Source: Pectobacterium polaris
GTDB lineage: Bacteria > Pseudomonadota > Gammaproteobacteria > Enterobacterales > Enterobacteriaceae
Assembly: GCF_002307355.1 (NCBI RefSeq)
Contig: NZ_CP017481.1
Span: forward strand, 3,348,001 to 3,412,000
Reading direction: 5' to 3'
Length of the DNA: 64,000 bases
Made by a program: the position numbers and the translations under genes. Of the stretch, positions 21,032 to 29,729 are shown in pieces. Under the pieces are notes generated by a model. That model saw nothing but the letters and a program-made list of their open reading frames with translations. It made no database searches and was not told the origin of the DNA. Each line of letters begins with the position of its first letter. The first letter of the stretch is position 1.

Positions 21032-21793
21032 TTAGCGAGCCAGCCAGCCACCATCAACGGCAATCGTGTAACCATTGATGTAGTCAGATGCGCTGGATGC
21101 CAGGAAGACGGACGGGCCCATCAGATCCTGTGGCAAGCCCCAACGGCCAGCTGGGATACGATCCAGAATTTCTTTGCTGCGTTCTTCATCGGCGCGCAGT
21201 TGCTGGGTATTGTTGGTAGCCATATATCCCGGTGCAATTGCGTTGACGTTGATACCGTGTTTTGCCCACTCGTTCGCCATCAGACGGGTTACGCCCATAA
21301 CGGCGCTTTTTGATGCGGTATAAGAAGGAACGCGGATACCACCCTGGAAGGACAGCATAGAAGCGATGTTGATGATCTTACCGCCTTTACCTTGCTTGAT
21401 AAACTGGCGAGCAACGGTCTGAGACATAAAGAAAACGCTCTTAATGTTCAGGTTCATTACGTCGTCCCAGTTTTTCTCGCTGAACTCGATCGCATCTTCA
21501 CGACGGATGATACCGGCGTTGTTGACCAGAATGTCAACGTGACCAAATTCAGCAACAGCTTTCTCTACCAGCTCTGCATGACCAGAGACATTGCTCATGT
21601 CGGCGGTCAGGCTGAGGAAACGGCGTCCCAGTGCGGTGACTTTTTCGATAGTGTCTTTCGGTTCAACGATGTTGACGCCGACGATATCACAGCCTGCTTG
21701 TGCCAGACCGATAGCCATGCCTTGACCCAAACCCGTATCACAACCCGTGATCAGAGCAACTTTACCTTGCAAATCAAAAGAATTTAAAATCAT
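21032..21793 (-). CDS. kduD: 2-dehydro-3-deoxy-D-gluconate 5-dehydrogenase
   Basis: A 253-residue short-chain dehydrogenase. It reduces 2,5-diketo-3-deoxygluconate to 2-keto-3-deoxygluconate, the KdgR inducer. Seen: cofactor loop TGCDTGLG (16-23), NNAG (91-94), catalytic Ser145, Tyr158 and Lys162 (YTASK). The length is normal. Its upstream neighbour on the same strand should be kduI, of which only a broken 3' fragment remains, so its original promoter may be lost or lie near 22217. Confidence 0.94.
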   Translation of the reverse strand: MILNSFDLQGKVALITGCDTGLGQGMAIGLAQAGCDIVGVNIVEPKDTIEKVTALGRRFLSLTADMSNVSGHAELVEKAVAEFGHVDILVNNAGIIRREDAIEFSEKNWDDVMNLNIKSVFFMSQTVARQFIKQGKGGKIINIASMLSFQGGIRVPSYTASKSAVMGVTRLMANEWAKHGINVNAIAPGYMATNNTQQLRADEERSKEILDRIPAGRWGLPQDLMGPSVFLASSASDYINGYTIAVDGGWLAR

Positions 21794-21876
21794 ATCTGTA
21801 ATCTCTCTATAAGCGACAAAATACTTAGTCGTTAGCTGTTACTGTAGGGAACACCGGTAATTCCGGTTGAAAGCGA

Positions 21877-22077
21877 TTAACGTAACTCGCTAACCTTGAC
21901 GTGATCCATGTCACCGAAAACGTGATTCTCGCCAACCATGCCCCAGATAAAGGTGTAGCGTCTGGTGCTAACACCGGAATGAATCGACCAGATCGGTGAA
22001 ATCACCGCCCGATCGTTTTTTATTACGCTATGACGGGTTTCCTACTGCTGCCCATCATGTGGAAAACTGCCGTTTCA
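21877..22077 (-). pseudogene. kduI: Remnant of kduI (5-keto-4-deoxyuronate isomerase), C-terminal end only
   Basis: On the minus strand the sequence reads TAVFHMMG, loses one base (GGG reduced to GG), then meets an in-frame TAG. It continues [42 protein letters not shown] and stops at 21877. This follows the C-terminal 60 or so residues of KduI, including the conserved [11 protein letters not shown] block. The preceding 200 or so residues are absent; sequence upstream of about 22080 no longer resembles KduI. It sits directly upstream of kduD and near kdgF, where kduI belongs in pectin clusters. Confidence 0.85.
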
Positions 22078-22216
22078 TTACTGCCTGTTCTTGGTGAAAG
22101 CGCCGGGCGAAACAGATGATGTTGCGTGGCAGTGACAACGTCACCTGTTCCTCAACCTGCCCGGTTCTTTCTTGTTATGCGGGATGATAGTTTGGATGGG
22201 ATGCGAATTCAATAAA

Positions 22217-22235
22217 AATGAAATAATGTTTTATT
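22217..22235. promoter_or_regulatory. Consensus KdgR box between kduI remnant and kdgF
   Basis: AATGAAATAATGTTTTATT fits the pattern AATGAAA-YRNYR-TTTYATT at every position. It is 163 bp upstream of kdgF and about 140 bp from the kduI fragment, so it may once have served divergent kduI and kdgF promoters. Confidence 0.75.
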
Positions 22236-22397
22236 TATTTCTTGAGGGCCGTCATGGTTTTGCTTATTTTATGTTTCTTCTGGTACTGATGTGGCTAAAA
22301 TGTCGCAATCCATAGTCATACCCTTGTTGTCGGTCGTGCACGGTTTGTTGACGCAATAAAAGGTATGGGCAATAAAAGCGTTAGAGGAGAGATGATG

Positions 22398-22730
22398 ATG
22401 AGAAGATACTTTATTGATGATGAAACGCCATGGGAAGAGCTGGGCGGTGGCATTAAACGTAAAATCATGACCTGGAGCGATGAGCTGATGATGGTTTACG
22501 TGCACTTTGATAAAGGTGCGATTGGTACGCCGCACTTCCATGAAATCCACGATCAGATTGCTTATGTTGCCGCTGGCAGCTTTGAAGTGGTGATCGAAGG
22601 TGAGAAACGTATCCTGAAAACCGGCGACGCTTATCTGGCGGTGAAAAACGAGATGCATGGCGTGGTCTCGCTGGAAGACGGCAGCGTTCTGATCGATGCT
22701 TTCTCGCCTAAGCGCGCAGATTTCCTGTAA
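22398..22730 (+). CDS. kdgF: Pectin degradation protein KdgF (unsaturated uronate lineariser)
   Basis: A 110-residue single-domain cupin. KdgF converts 4,5-unsaturated galacturonate to the linear ketouronate that feeds KduI and KduD. Metal ligands known for this family fall at His46, His48, Gln53 and His87 when translation starts at 22398. That ATG is also 8 bases from GAGGAG. In-frame ATGs at 22392 and 22395 are closer to the Shine-Dalgarno. A KdgR box lies upstream and a hairpin terminator downstream. Confidence 0.92.
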   Translation: MRRYFIDDETPWEELGGGIKRKIMTWSDELMMVYVHFDKGAIGTPHFHEIHDQIAYVAAGSFEVVIEGEKRILKTGDAYLAVKNEMHGVVSLEDGSVLIDAFSPKRADFL

Positions 22731-22736
22731 TGCCTC

Positions 22737-22770
22737 AAAGCGTGGTCAGCTAATAGACTGGCCACGCTTT
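22737..22770 (+). terminator. kdgF terminator
   Basis: AAAGCGTGGTCAG / CTGGCCACGCTTT stem with one mismatch and an 8-nt loop. It is flanked by A and T residues and starts 6 bases after the kdgF stop. Confidence 0.8.
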
Positions 22771-22838
22771 CGTCATATCCCGCGATGTCTGTTTTCTATT
22801 CTTCTACTTCTTTATTCCTAATTCCTACACCCAAATTT

Positions 22839-23504
22839 CTAGACTACGTGTTTAGCGGCAAGCTGATTCAGAGAATCCAGCTTATAATCGGCCAGCGCCC
22901 AGCGTGCGTCATCGCGAAACTCAGCCTGTGGAATAACGATTGAACGCATACGTGCCGCCTTGGTTGCGATCATGCCGTTCACCGAATCTTCCAGCGTCAC
23001 ACATTGTGTCGGAGGAACGCCGAGTCCGTTTGCTGCATTCAAATACACTTCTGGATGAGGCTTGCTATACGGCAGCGTCTCGGCTGACATTAAGACATCA
23101 AAGTAGTGTTCCAGATTAAACATTCGCAGCACCTGTTGCTGCATGTGAAGCGGCGAAGCGGAAGCTAGCCCTATTTTGAGATTCTGTTCACGACACAGTT
23201 GCAACGCGTGTTCGACGCCGGGCAGGAGGGGACGCTGTTCGGCAACGAGTTCAATGGCGCGATCGATAATGCGGCGGACAACCTCGTCCCGGCTTGGTGT
23301 CGCCCAGGGGGAATGCTGATACCAGAGTTCAACCACCATATCGATGCGTAAACCCAGAGTATCTTTCATGGATTCTCGTCGTGAAATATCGACGCCAAGC
23401 GAGGCGATAACCTCCAGTTCGGCTTTGTCCCACAACGGTTCTGAATCAATCAGCAGCCCATCCATATCGAAAATCGCCGCTCGTATAGAAGAATCAAAGG
23501 ACAT
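22839..23504 (-). CDS. hxpB: Hexitol phosphatase (HAD family)
   Basis: A 221-residue HAD phosphatase, the equivalent of E. coli YniC/HxpB, which dephosphorylates hexitol phosphates and 2-deoxyglucose-6-phosphate. Motif I is FDMDGLLIDSEP with nucleophile Asp13 and acid Asp15; motif II is in GLASASP, and motifs III/IV lie around YSKPHPEVY and TLEDSVNG. It is probably cytoplasmic. It sits with yniB and yniA, as in E. coli. Confidence 0.9.
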   Translation of the reverse strand: MSFDSSIRAAIFDMDGLLIDSEPLWDKAELEVIASLGVDISRRESMKDTLGLRIDMVVELWYQHSPWATPSRDEVVRRIIDRAIELVAEQRPLLPGVEHALQLCREQNLKIGLASASPLHMQQQVLRMFNLEHYFDVLMSAETLPYSKPHPEVYLNAANGLGVPPTQCVTLEDSVNGMIATKAARMRSIVIPQAEFRDDARWALADYKLDSLNQLAAKHVV

Positions 23505-23811
23505 ACCACTGGCTCCGTCAGCAAAGGAAAAGAAAATTTACTGGTAAACTATACCCTAAATAAGTCGAGTTGCAGGGCGCTACGCGAGCATTTTGAACAA
23601 TGCGAAGCGCTGGACCAGTAGGGAGAGGCACTTGGAAGGGCTGAGTGACAGCCAACGTACACGTAGCGTGATGTATGACGGGGTAAACCGCTATTGTGGC
23701 CGATCAGGCGGTGCGGGAGATAAAGTGTTGACTGCGCGTAAAGTTACAGTAGGCTACCCGTCGTACTAAAACGATACATTACCGATGTTGCGTCGCTAAG
23801 AAGGGGTTCTC
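23505..23811. other. 307-bp gap between hxpB and yniB
   Basis: Mostly occupied by the ERIC-like element at 23550-23685. The remainder presumably holds the divergent hxpB and yniB promoters. No ORF is supported. Confidence 0.5.
23550..23685. repeat. Divergent ERIC-like element
   Basis: It begins TATACCCTAAATAAGTCGAGTTGCAG and ends with CAGCCAACGTACACGTAG and GACGGGGTA. These are the end sequences of the ERIC copy at 25401-25526. The middle, usually the conserved central palindrome, is replaced by unrelated sequence. Confidence 0.6.
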
Positions 23812-24360
23812 ATGACGTATCAACAGGCTGGCCGTATTGCCGTCGTTAAACGCATTGCCGGATGGATCCTTTTTATTCCCGCGCTGCTTTCAACCTTCGT
23901 CTCGCTAGCTAATTATCTCTATGCTTATACCCAGAAAAAACAGGGCATTGATGCTGTTCTTCTGGATTTTGTGCACCTGATGGTCGACATGGTGCGCTTT
24001 AATACGCCTTTCCTGAACATTTTTTGGTACAACTCGCCGGTACCGGATTTCACGCGTTTTTTCAGTGGGGCGACGCTGATGTTTTGGCTGATCTACATCC
24101 TGATTTTTATTGCCCTGGCTTTGCAAGTTTCAGGTGCCCGGATGTTGCGTCAGGCGAAGACCATTAAGGAAGGCATTGAAGATCAACTGATTCTGGAAAA
24201 AATGAAAGGTGATGGCGGGAATACGCGTGAGACGCTGGAATCACGTGTTATTGTTCCTGGACACTCGATTTTTGTGCAATTCTTTCCGCTTTATATCCTG
24301 CCGGTGATTATCGCGGGTATTGGCTACCTGGTGTTACGTTTACTCGGGTTGCCAGTCTGA
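23812..24360 (+). CDS. yniB: YniB-family inner-membrane protein
   Basis: A 182-residue membrane protein of unknown function. It matches E. coli YniB along its length, from MTYQQAGRIAVVKRI to the final hydrophobic segment. Three strongly hydrophobic stretches are seen (about 17-37, 85-105 and 160-180), with a charged cytoplasmic-like loop between the last two. The ATG follows AGAAGGGG. It is convergent with yniA. Confidence 0.86.
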   Translation: MTYQQAGRIAVVKRIAGWILFIPALLSTFVSLANYLYAYTQKKQGIDAVLLDFVHLMVDMVRFNTPFLNIFWYNSPVPDFTRFFSGATLMFWLIYILIFIALALQVSGARMLRQAKTIKEGIEDQLILEKMKGDGGNTRETLESRVIVPGHSIFVQFFPLYILPVIIAGIGYLVLRLLGLPV

Positions 24361-24366
24361 TTGACG

Positions 24367-24391
24367 GTCTGGCGCAACGATTGCGCCAGAC
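24367..24391. terminator. Hairpin between yniB and yniA
   Basis: Perfect 11-bp stem GTCTGGCGCAA / TTGCGCCAGAC with a CGA loop. No immediate T-run follows, so termination is likely but not certain. Confidence 0.6.
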
Positions 24392-24446
24392 GCCGTATTC
24401 TTCTCATTTTTAGATCAAGCCCTCATCTAAGTGCGACCGTCTCGCC

Positions 24447-25307
24447 TTAGATCAACAACTGCTGCTCAATGAGCTGTTGTGCCTCAACAATATGTTTACC
24501 ACCGAAAAGATTGGCCCGGTTAAGCAGATAATAAATCTGGTAAATGGGCTGGCGATCGATAAAGCCTTTATCCAGCGGCCACACGCTCTGGTAACCATCA
24601 TAAATCTGTGGGGGCAGGGCCGGATAGCGCGGTAGCATCGCTAAATCACATTCTCTGTCTCCCCAATAGCAGGCCGGATCGAACAGATAAGCGCCATCCT
24701 GACTATTCGCACAGTTATCTGGCCATAGGTCACCGTGCAAGAGCGACGGCTGGGGTTGATGTCCTGCCAGACGTTCCTCAACGCGTGCGATCAGCGTTTC
24801 AATGTGACCAAAATGCATCCCTTTTTCTGCCGACAGCTGTAATTGCCAGCCAATACGCTGTTCGGCAAAAAAGGTCGCCCAGCGCCGCTGCCAGCTGTTT
24901 GGCTGAGGCGTTGTTGAGAGGTCGTTATCGAAATCCAGCCCAAATTGCGGCTGGTCGCTCCATTGATGCAGGCGTGCTAACTGTTCACCCAGACACCAGG
25001 CGCTATGCGCATCCAACGGTTTAACGGGAAGATATTGCAGAAGCAGGAAACTGTTATCGCGTGAGCTACCGACCCCATAGACGATGGGTACACGCACCGT
25101 ATTACTGCGGCTCAGCAAATGAAGTTGATCGGCTTCAGCCGTGAATTTGGCAAGCATTTCACGACTATCGCATTTTACGAAGACGTCATGCTCGCCGTAG
25201 CGGATGTACCAGGCCGGATGTATTTCACCACCGGATAATTCGCGACGCTCCTGAATATCCGCAGCACCGTGATGTTCTTCCAAAAGTCGGCTGATAGCTT
25301 GCCACAT
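24447..25307 (-). CDS. yniA: Fructosamine kinase-family protein YniA
   Basis: A 286-residue kinase-like protein of the fructosamine/ketosamine-3-kinase family (APH fold). Seen: the catalytic loop LLHGDLWPDNC, with Asp and Asn as in APH enzymes, and the metal-binding LFDPACYWGDRE block. A role in deglycating ketosamines is inferred from the family. It is monocistronic; the upstream region holds an ERIC element. Confidence 0.88.
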   Translation of the reverse strand: MWQAISRLLEEHHGAADIQERRELSGGEIHPAWYIRYGEHDVFVKCDSREMLAKFTAEADQLHLLSRSNTVRVPIVYGVGSSRDNSFLLLQYLPVKPLDAHSAWCLGEQLARLHQWSDQPQFGLDFDNDLSTTPQPNSWQRRWATFFAEQRIGWQLQLSAEKGMHFGHIETLIARVEERLAGHQPQPSLLHGDLWPDNCANSQDGAYLFDPACYWGDRECDLAMLPRYPALPPQIYDGYQSVWPLDKGFIDRQPIYQIYYLLNRANLFGGKHIVEAQQLIEQQLLI

Positions 25308-25400
25308 AAGGTCATCCTCCCGTTGATGTTGCCAGATACCCTGCTATTCACTGAGGCGATTTGTTTACGGTAACCCATTGAGCGCAATAAAAATGGAATC

Positions 25401-25526
<126 letters not shown>

Positions 25527-25643
25527 ATAGCACAGTGATAACCGATAGGCGGTGATAGCGAGAAACAAGTATAGCCGGAATTAAAAATAGCGGGGTTAGG
25601 ATGACGCTCAATCTGCTGGATGAAGAAATGACATCGCGGATTA

Positions 25644-25679
25644 ATGACGTAACCGGCGCTTTTTTTCCGGTTACGTCAT
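25644..25679 (-). terminator. Long hairpin after sitD, probable operon terminator
   Basis: Perfect 13-bp stem ATGACGTAACCGG / CCGGTTACGTCAT around a loop holding seven T residues (plus strand). It is 27 bases past the sitD stop. No T-run follows on the minus strand, so it may instead protect the 3' end. Confidence 0.55.
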
Positions 25680-25705
25680 GCAAAGAGGTCTTTGAATCGA
25701 GGGAA

Positions 25706-26563
25706 TTACAGCGTGTCGGTGACAACCTGAGAGGTTGCCTGACGACGCTGTTTAAGCTGGTGGTAGGTCAGCGCCAGCGTAAAGAACAGTGCCTGAACGA
25801 TGACGATGCAAGGGCCTGTGGCACCATCGATGTAGAAGCTGATCAGGGTACCAGCAATACAGGAAATGACGGAAACCAGCGTGGCGACGAGAACCATCCG
25901 TTCGAAGCGCTTACAGACCATGAAGGCAATAATGCCCGGTGCAATCAGCATCGCGATCACCAGAATAACGCCGACGGCCTGTAATGATGCAACGATGGTC
26001 ATTGCCAGCAGACTCAGCAATCCGTAGTGCAGCAGCTTAACGGGCAGGCCGATAACGCGGGCATGATTGGGATCGAAGCAGTACAGCATGAAATCTCGCC
26101 GTTTCAATAAAATGATAGCTAGCGTCACTCCGGCAATCAGTAAGATTTGCGTCAGTTCTTGCTGAGTGATGCCCAGCACGTTACCAAACAGAATATGGTT
26201 CAGGTGCTGATCGGTATCGATGCGCGCAAACATCACGAGCCCCAGTGCAAACATACCGGAAAAAATGATCCCCATTACCGTGTCTTCTTTGACCCGGCTG
26301 TGTTCTTTCACGTATCCCGTTGCTACCGCACAAAAAATACCGGAAACGAAAGCTCCGATGACCAGCGGGATCCCCAGTAAGAACGCAACAACGATACCGG
26401 GCAGCACGGCATGGGAAATGGCATCACCCATTAGCGACCAGCCTTTTAGTACCAGATAGCACGACAGCACGGCGCAGACCGTACCGGTGACCACAGCGGC
26501 GAGTAGTGCACGCTGCATGAACGGGTAGGTCAGGGGATCGATGAGCCAGCTAATAAGCGTCAT
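25706..26563 (-). CDS. sitD: Iron/manganese ABC transporter permease SitD/YfeD
   Basis: A 285-residue ABC-3 family membrane permease with about eight hydrophobic segments. The cytoplasmic coupling region is near LKGWSLMGDAISHAVLPG. It forms the inner-membrane channel with SitC. Its start overlaps the sitC stop by 4 bases (ATGA), typical of tightly coupled operons. Fe2+/Mn2+ specificity is inferred from the whole sitABCD/yfeABCD set, not from this subunit. Confidence 0.92.
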   Translation of the reverse strand: MTLISWLIDPLTYPFMQRALLAAVVTGTVCAVLSCYLVLKGWSLMGDAISHAVLPGIVVAFLLGIPLVIGAFVSGIFCAVATGYVKEHSRVKEDTVMGIIFSGMFALGLVMFARIDTDQHLNHILFGNVLGITQQELTQILLIAGVTLAIILLKRRDFMLYCFDPNHARVIGLPVKLLHYGLLSLLAMTIVASLQAVGVILVIAMLIAPGIIAFMVCKRFERMVLVATLVSVISCIAGTLISFYIDGATGPCIVIVQALFFTLALTYHQLKQRRQATSQVVTDTL

Positions 26564-27423
26564 AATGCAGCTCCTGATTGATCGCGTAACCGTAGGCGGC
26601 GCGAGGCCAGCAACCCATGCTTAGGTGCAAAGACAAATGCCAACAGGAAGACGACGGTTTGCAATGTGACAATCACGCCGCCGGTTGCACCATCAAGGAA
26701 GAAGCTCAGATACGCCCCGACCGCGCTGGTGATCGCGCCCAGTGCAATAGCAATCACAACCAGACGACCAAACCGATCGGTGAGCAGATAAGCAGTGGCA
26801 CCCGGTGTAATCACCATCGCAATGACCAAAATTGCGCCGACAGTTTGCAGCGCCGCGACCGTACAGGCACTCAGCAGCGTAAAGAACAGAATTTTTAGCT
26901 TCAGCGGGGAAAGACCGATAGAGCGGGCATGGTTCTCATCAAAGAACACGGCCAGCAGATCCTTCCACAGCAGGCAGAGAATTACGAACGTCACGCCGAT
27001 GATGATTTCAACTTGCAGGACATCTTCGTCGGCGATGCCCAAAATATTGCCGAAAATGATGGACTGCACGTTAACCGATGTCGGGTTGAGCGAAATAATC
27101 AGCAGTCCGACCGCGAAAAACGTTGAGAAGATAAAGCCGATAATCGCATCTTCGCGTAATCGGGTAATGTGACGGATGAGGGTCATTGCCAGTGCGGCGA
27201 GCATACCGGTAAAAAAGGCACCCGCCGCATAGGGCAGGCCCAGAGCATAGGCTCCTGCAACACCGGGGACGACAGAGTGGGAGAGTGCATCGCCCATCAA
27301 CGACCAGCCTTTCAGCATCAAATACGCCGAAAGAAAAGCGCACACGCCGCCGACAATCGCGCTGACCCAGATCGCCTTGACCATGTAGTTATAGCTGAAT
27401 GGCTGCAACAGGATATCGATCAT
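26560..27423 (-). CDS. sitC: Iron/manganese ABC transporter permease SitC/YfeC
   Basis: A 287-residue ABC-3 permease, paralogous to SitD (both share LKGWSLMGDA-SH and VGAILVIAM-type blocks). It is inner-membrane and partners SitD and SitB. Its ATG overlaps the sitB stop, and its own stop overlaps the sitD start. No irregularities were seen. Confidence 0.92.
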   Translation of the reverse strand: MIDILLQPFSYNYMVKAIWVSAIVGGVCAFLSAYLMLKGWSLMGDALSHSVVPGVAGAYALGLPYAAGAFFTGMLAALAMTLIRHITRLREDAIIGFIFSTFFAVGLLIISLNPTSVNVQSIIFGNILGIADEDVLQVEIIIGVTFVILCLLWKDLLAVFFDENHARSIGLSPLKLKILFFTLLSACTVAALQTVGAILVIAMVITPGATAYLLTDRFGRLVVIAIALGAITSAVGAYLSFFLDGATGGVIVTLQTVVFLLAFVFAPKHGLLASRRLRLRDQSGAAL

Positions 27424-28313
27424 CAGGGCTTTTTCTCCTCCGGTATCACGCGTGACGCAGGAGGATCGCTTTTGGTCGACCCATAGAACACGGCCGGACG
27501 CTCATCGTCTGTCAACACCGTCACCGAACGGACATCATCATCATCGTGAAGATGAGATCCCCCGAGGTTGATGTGTCGCAGAACACCGCCGAACGTTTTC
27601 TCCAAATTGCTTTGGGTAAAGGTGCTGTGCGTCGGTCCTGCGGCTAAAACGGTGCGATTGACCAAAATAACGTTGTCACAAAACTCAGGAACGCTACCGA
27701 GGTTATGGGTTGCCACCAGAATCAAATGCCCTTCATCACGCAAGGTGCGAAGCAGATCGATAATGGCGTTCTCTGTCTTGACGTCTACGCCAGTAAAAGG
27801 CTCATCCAGCAGTAACACGCTGCCTTGTTGAGCCAGTGCTCGTGCCAGAAAGACGCGCTTTTTCTGTCCACCGGACAGTTCGCCGATCTGGCGATGCTGC
27901 AGCGTCGATAGCCCGACGCGCTCCAGCGATTCCGCTACAATAGCGCGGTCTTGTTTGCTGGGAATGCGCAGGAAATTCATCCTCCCGTAGCGCCCCATCA
28001 TGACCACGTCGGAAACCAAAACGGGGAAATTCCAGTCTACGTCTTCCGTTTGTGGAACATAGGCAACCAGATTCTGTTTCAGCGCTTGGTAGATCGGTTG
28101 CTGGTTGAGCAGTACCTGCCCTGAGGTTGGTTTGACCAACCCCATGATGCTTTTGAACAACGTCGACTTTCCGCTGCCGTTGACGCCAACCAAGGCGCAA
28201 ATCGTTCCACCAGTCAGGGAAAAAGAAGCATGGCGAATAGCCTGATGCCCGTTGCCGTAAGTAACCGAAACATCATTGACGTCTAATGACTGTACTGCTC
28301 GATCACTACTCAT
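27423..28313 (-). CDS. sitB: Iron/manganese ABC transporter ATPase SitB/YfeB
   Basis: A 296-residue ATPase subunit. Walker A is GVNGSGKST (43-51), with signature LSGGQKKR and Walker [13 protein letters not shown]. After the core it carries a C-terminal tail with HLHDDDD and a proline-rich end, which could be regulatory or metal-related; such tails vary in the family. It overlaps sitA and sitC by 4 bases or fewer on each side. Confidence 0.93.
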   Translation of the reverse strand: MSSDRAVQSLDVNDVSVTYGNGHQAIRHASFSLTGGTICALVGVNGSGKSTLFKSIMGLVKPTSGQVLLNQQPIYQALKQNLVAYVPQTEDVDWNFPVLVSDVVMMGRYGRMNFLRIPSKQDRAIVAESLERVGLSTLQHRQIGELSGGQKKRVFLARALAQQGSVLLLDEPFTGVDVKTENAIIDLLRTLRDEGHLILVATHNLGSVPEFCDNVILVNRTVLAAGPTHSTFTQSNLEKTFGGVLRHINLGGSHLHDDDDVRSVTVLTDDERPAVFYGSTKSDPPASRVIPEEKKP

Positions 28314-29224
28314 TGATTAAATCCTTTAGCGATGGTCTCCACCGTCACTTGTAACAGGTCGATATAGGTCGGCACAGGGCCTTTCTCTGTAGACAGCGAA
28401 TCAACATACAGCACGCCGCCATATTTCGCCCCGGTTTCTTTGCTGACCTGCTTTGCTGGCTTATCGGAAATAGTACTTTCGCTGAATACGACAGGGATAG
28501 CCTTCTCTCGCACGGTATCGATAACCCGACGTACCTGCTGCGGCGAACCTTGTTCGTCAGCATTGATTGGCCAGAGATAGACTTCATTGAACTGATAATC
28601 CTTCGCCAGATAGCTGAATGCGCCCTCACTGGTGACTAACCAGCGTTGCTGTTCTGGGATACGGGAGAGACGTTCACGCAGCGGCGCGTCGAGAGCCTTG
28701 ATTTTTTCCGAATAGGCTTTGGCGTTACGGTTATACGTCTCTGCATTGGCGGGATCGGCTTGCACCAGACCTTTGCGGATATTTTCGATATAGATTAATG
28801 CATTGGAAGGGGACATCCAGGCATGCGGGTTTGGATTGCCATTATAGGCACCTTCGCGGATAGGAAGCGGCGTGATGCCTTCCGTCACCACAACGGCCGG
28901 CACATTTTTCACGTTCTCGAAAAAGCGCGTAAACCAACGTTCGAGATTCATGCCGTTCCACAGCACCAACTGTGCGGACTGTGTTTTAACAATATCACGC
29001 GGTGTCGGTTGATAATCATGAATCTCTGCGCCGGGTTTGGTGATGGACTCAACCGTCGCGGCATCGCCTGCAATATTCTGTGCGATATCCTGAATGATGG
29101 TAAAGGTCGTGATGACTTTAAGCTTTTCAGCCGCCTGAGCAGAGGTGCTGGCTAAAAGCAGTAAAGCGCACGGCAGCGCGATGCGACGGAATAGGGCAGG
29201 TAAATGAGCGTGAAAACCGATCAT
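28310..29224 (-). CDS. sitA: Iron/manganese-binding periplasmic protein SitA/YfeA
   Basis: A 304-residue cluster A-I solute-binding protein. The signal peptide is cleaved near SAQA (about residue 31). Metal-ligand histidines are His69 (GAEIHDYQ) and His134 (NPHAWMSP), with Glu and Asp ligands expected in the C-terminal lobe. It delivers Mn2+/Fe2+ to SitCD. It leads the operon, and a Fur-like box lies 35 bp upstream of the start. Confidence 0.93.
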   Translation of the reverse strand: MIGFHAHLPALFRRIALPCALLLLASTSAQAAEKLKVITTFTIIQDIAQNIAGDAATVESITKPGAEIHDYQPTPRDIVKTQSAQLVLWNGMNLERWFTRFFENVKNVPAVVVTEGITPLPIREGAYNGNPNPHAWMSPSNALIYIENIRKGLVQADPANAETYNRNAKAYSEKIKALDAPLRERLSRIPEQQRWLVTSEGAFSYLAKDYQFNEVYLWPINADEQGSPQQVRRVIDTVREKAIPVVFSESTISDKPAKQVSKETGAKYGGVLYVDSLSTEKGPVPTYIDLLQVTVETIAKGFNQ

Positions 29225-29633
29225 GCGGATATCCTTACAAACCGTGAAAGTGTTACTTGAGAATAATTATCAATATCATTTAAGTCAAGGGGCAGAAAAG
29301 GGCGGGGAATGAATATTAGAGGGTGTCTCATGACACAAGAAGTCACTGTTCGCAGGCACGTCGCACGCACTTGCGCGGGTAAGGAACGCATCATGCTCCT
29401 TTGGTAACAGAAATGTTGCTTTAATTTAATGAATCGTACTTAAGGTTACAACGAAAGTCTAACGGTAACGGTGGTGAACTGTCGCGCAACTATACATAGC
29501 TATACACATGGTGAAATTTACGCCAAAAAGCGAGATAAATCTTATGTCGCCTTAAGAAAGTTCTGATCTCTGCCGATAAACCATAAAGAATGTGAGTGAT
29601 GTCTCTATTTTATACAAAAGGATTGTCAGTGAT
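29225..29633. other. 409-bp gap between sitA and a tiny ORF
   Basis: It holds the sit promoter region with the Fur-like box. The remainder is not explained: no ORF longer than about 25 codons has a convincing ribosome site, and no tRNA-like or terminator-bounded RNA was recognised. Confidence 0.4.
29259..29277 (-). promoter_or_regulatory. Putative Fur box of sitABCD
   Basis: GAGAATAATTATCAATATC agrees with the 19-bp Fur consensus at 15 positions by my count. It is 35 bp before sitA. Sit operons are classically repressed by Fur (and often MntR); no MntR palindrome was seen. Confidence 0.65.
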
Positions 29634-29729
29634 ATGAGCACAAAATCAGAACGACGTTGGAAGTTGGCAAGTTTGGTCTTATTGACTTTTTTGATGGCAT
29701 TAATTGTGCTATTGGTTCAAACCAGTTAA
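29634..29729 (+). CDS. Possible 31-residue single-pass membrane peptide
   Basis: ATG to TAA, 32 codons: a basic N-terminus MSTKSERRWK followed by a 19-residue hydrophobic stretch (LASLVLLTFLMALIVLLVQ) and a short polar tail. AAAGGA lies about 12 bases upstream. A weak GC-rich hairpin with TTTTTT follows at 29838-29868. The architecture is typical of small regulatory membrane proteins. I do not recognise the family; it is not MgrB, which occupies this neighbourhood in E. coli. Confidence 0.5.
   Translation: MSTKSERRWKLASLVLLTFLMALIVLLVQTS

Noticed and set aside
25601..25984. 127-codon plus-strand frame over the sitD end
   Set aside because: Antisense to sitD; its N-terminal part is the 13-bp hairpin.
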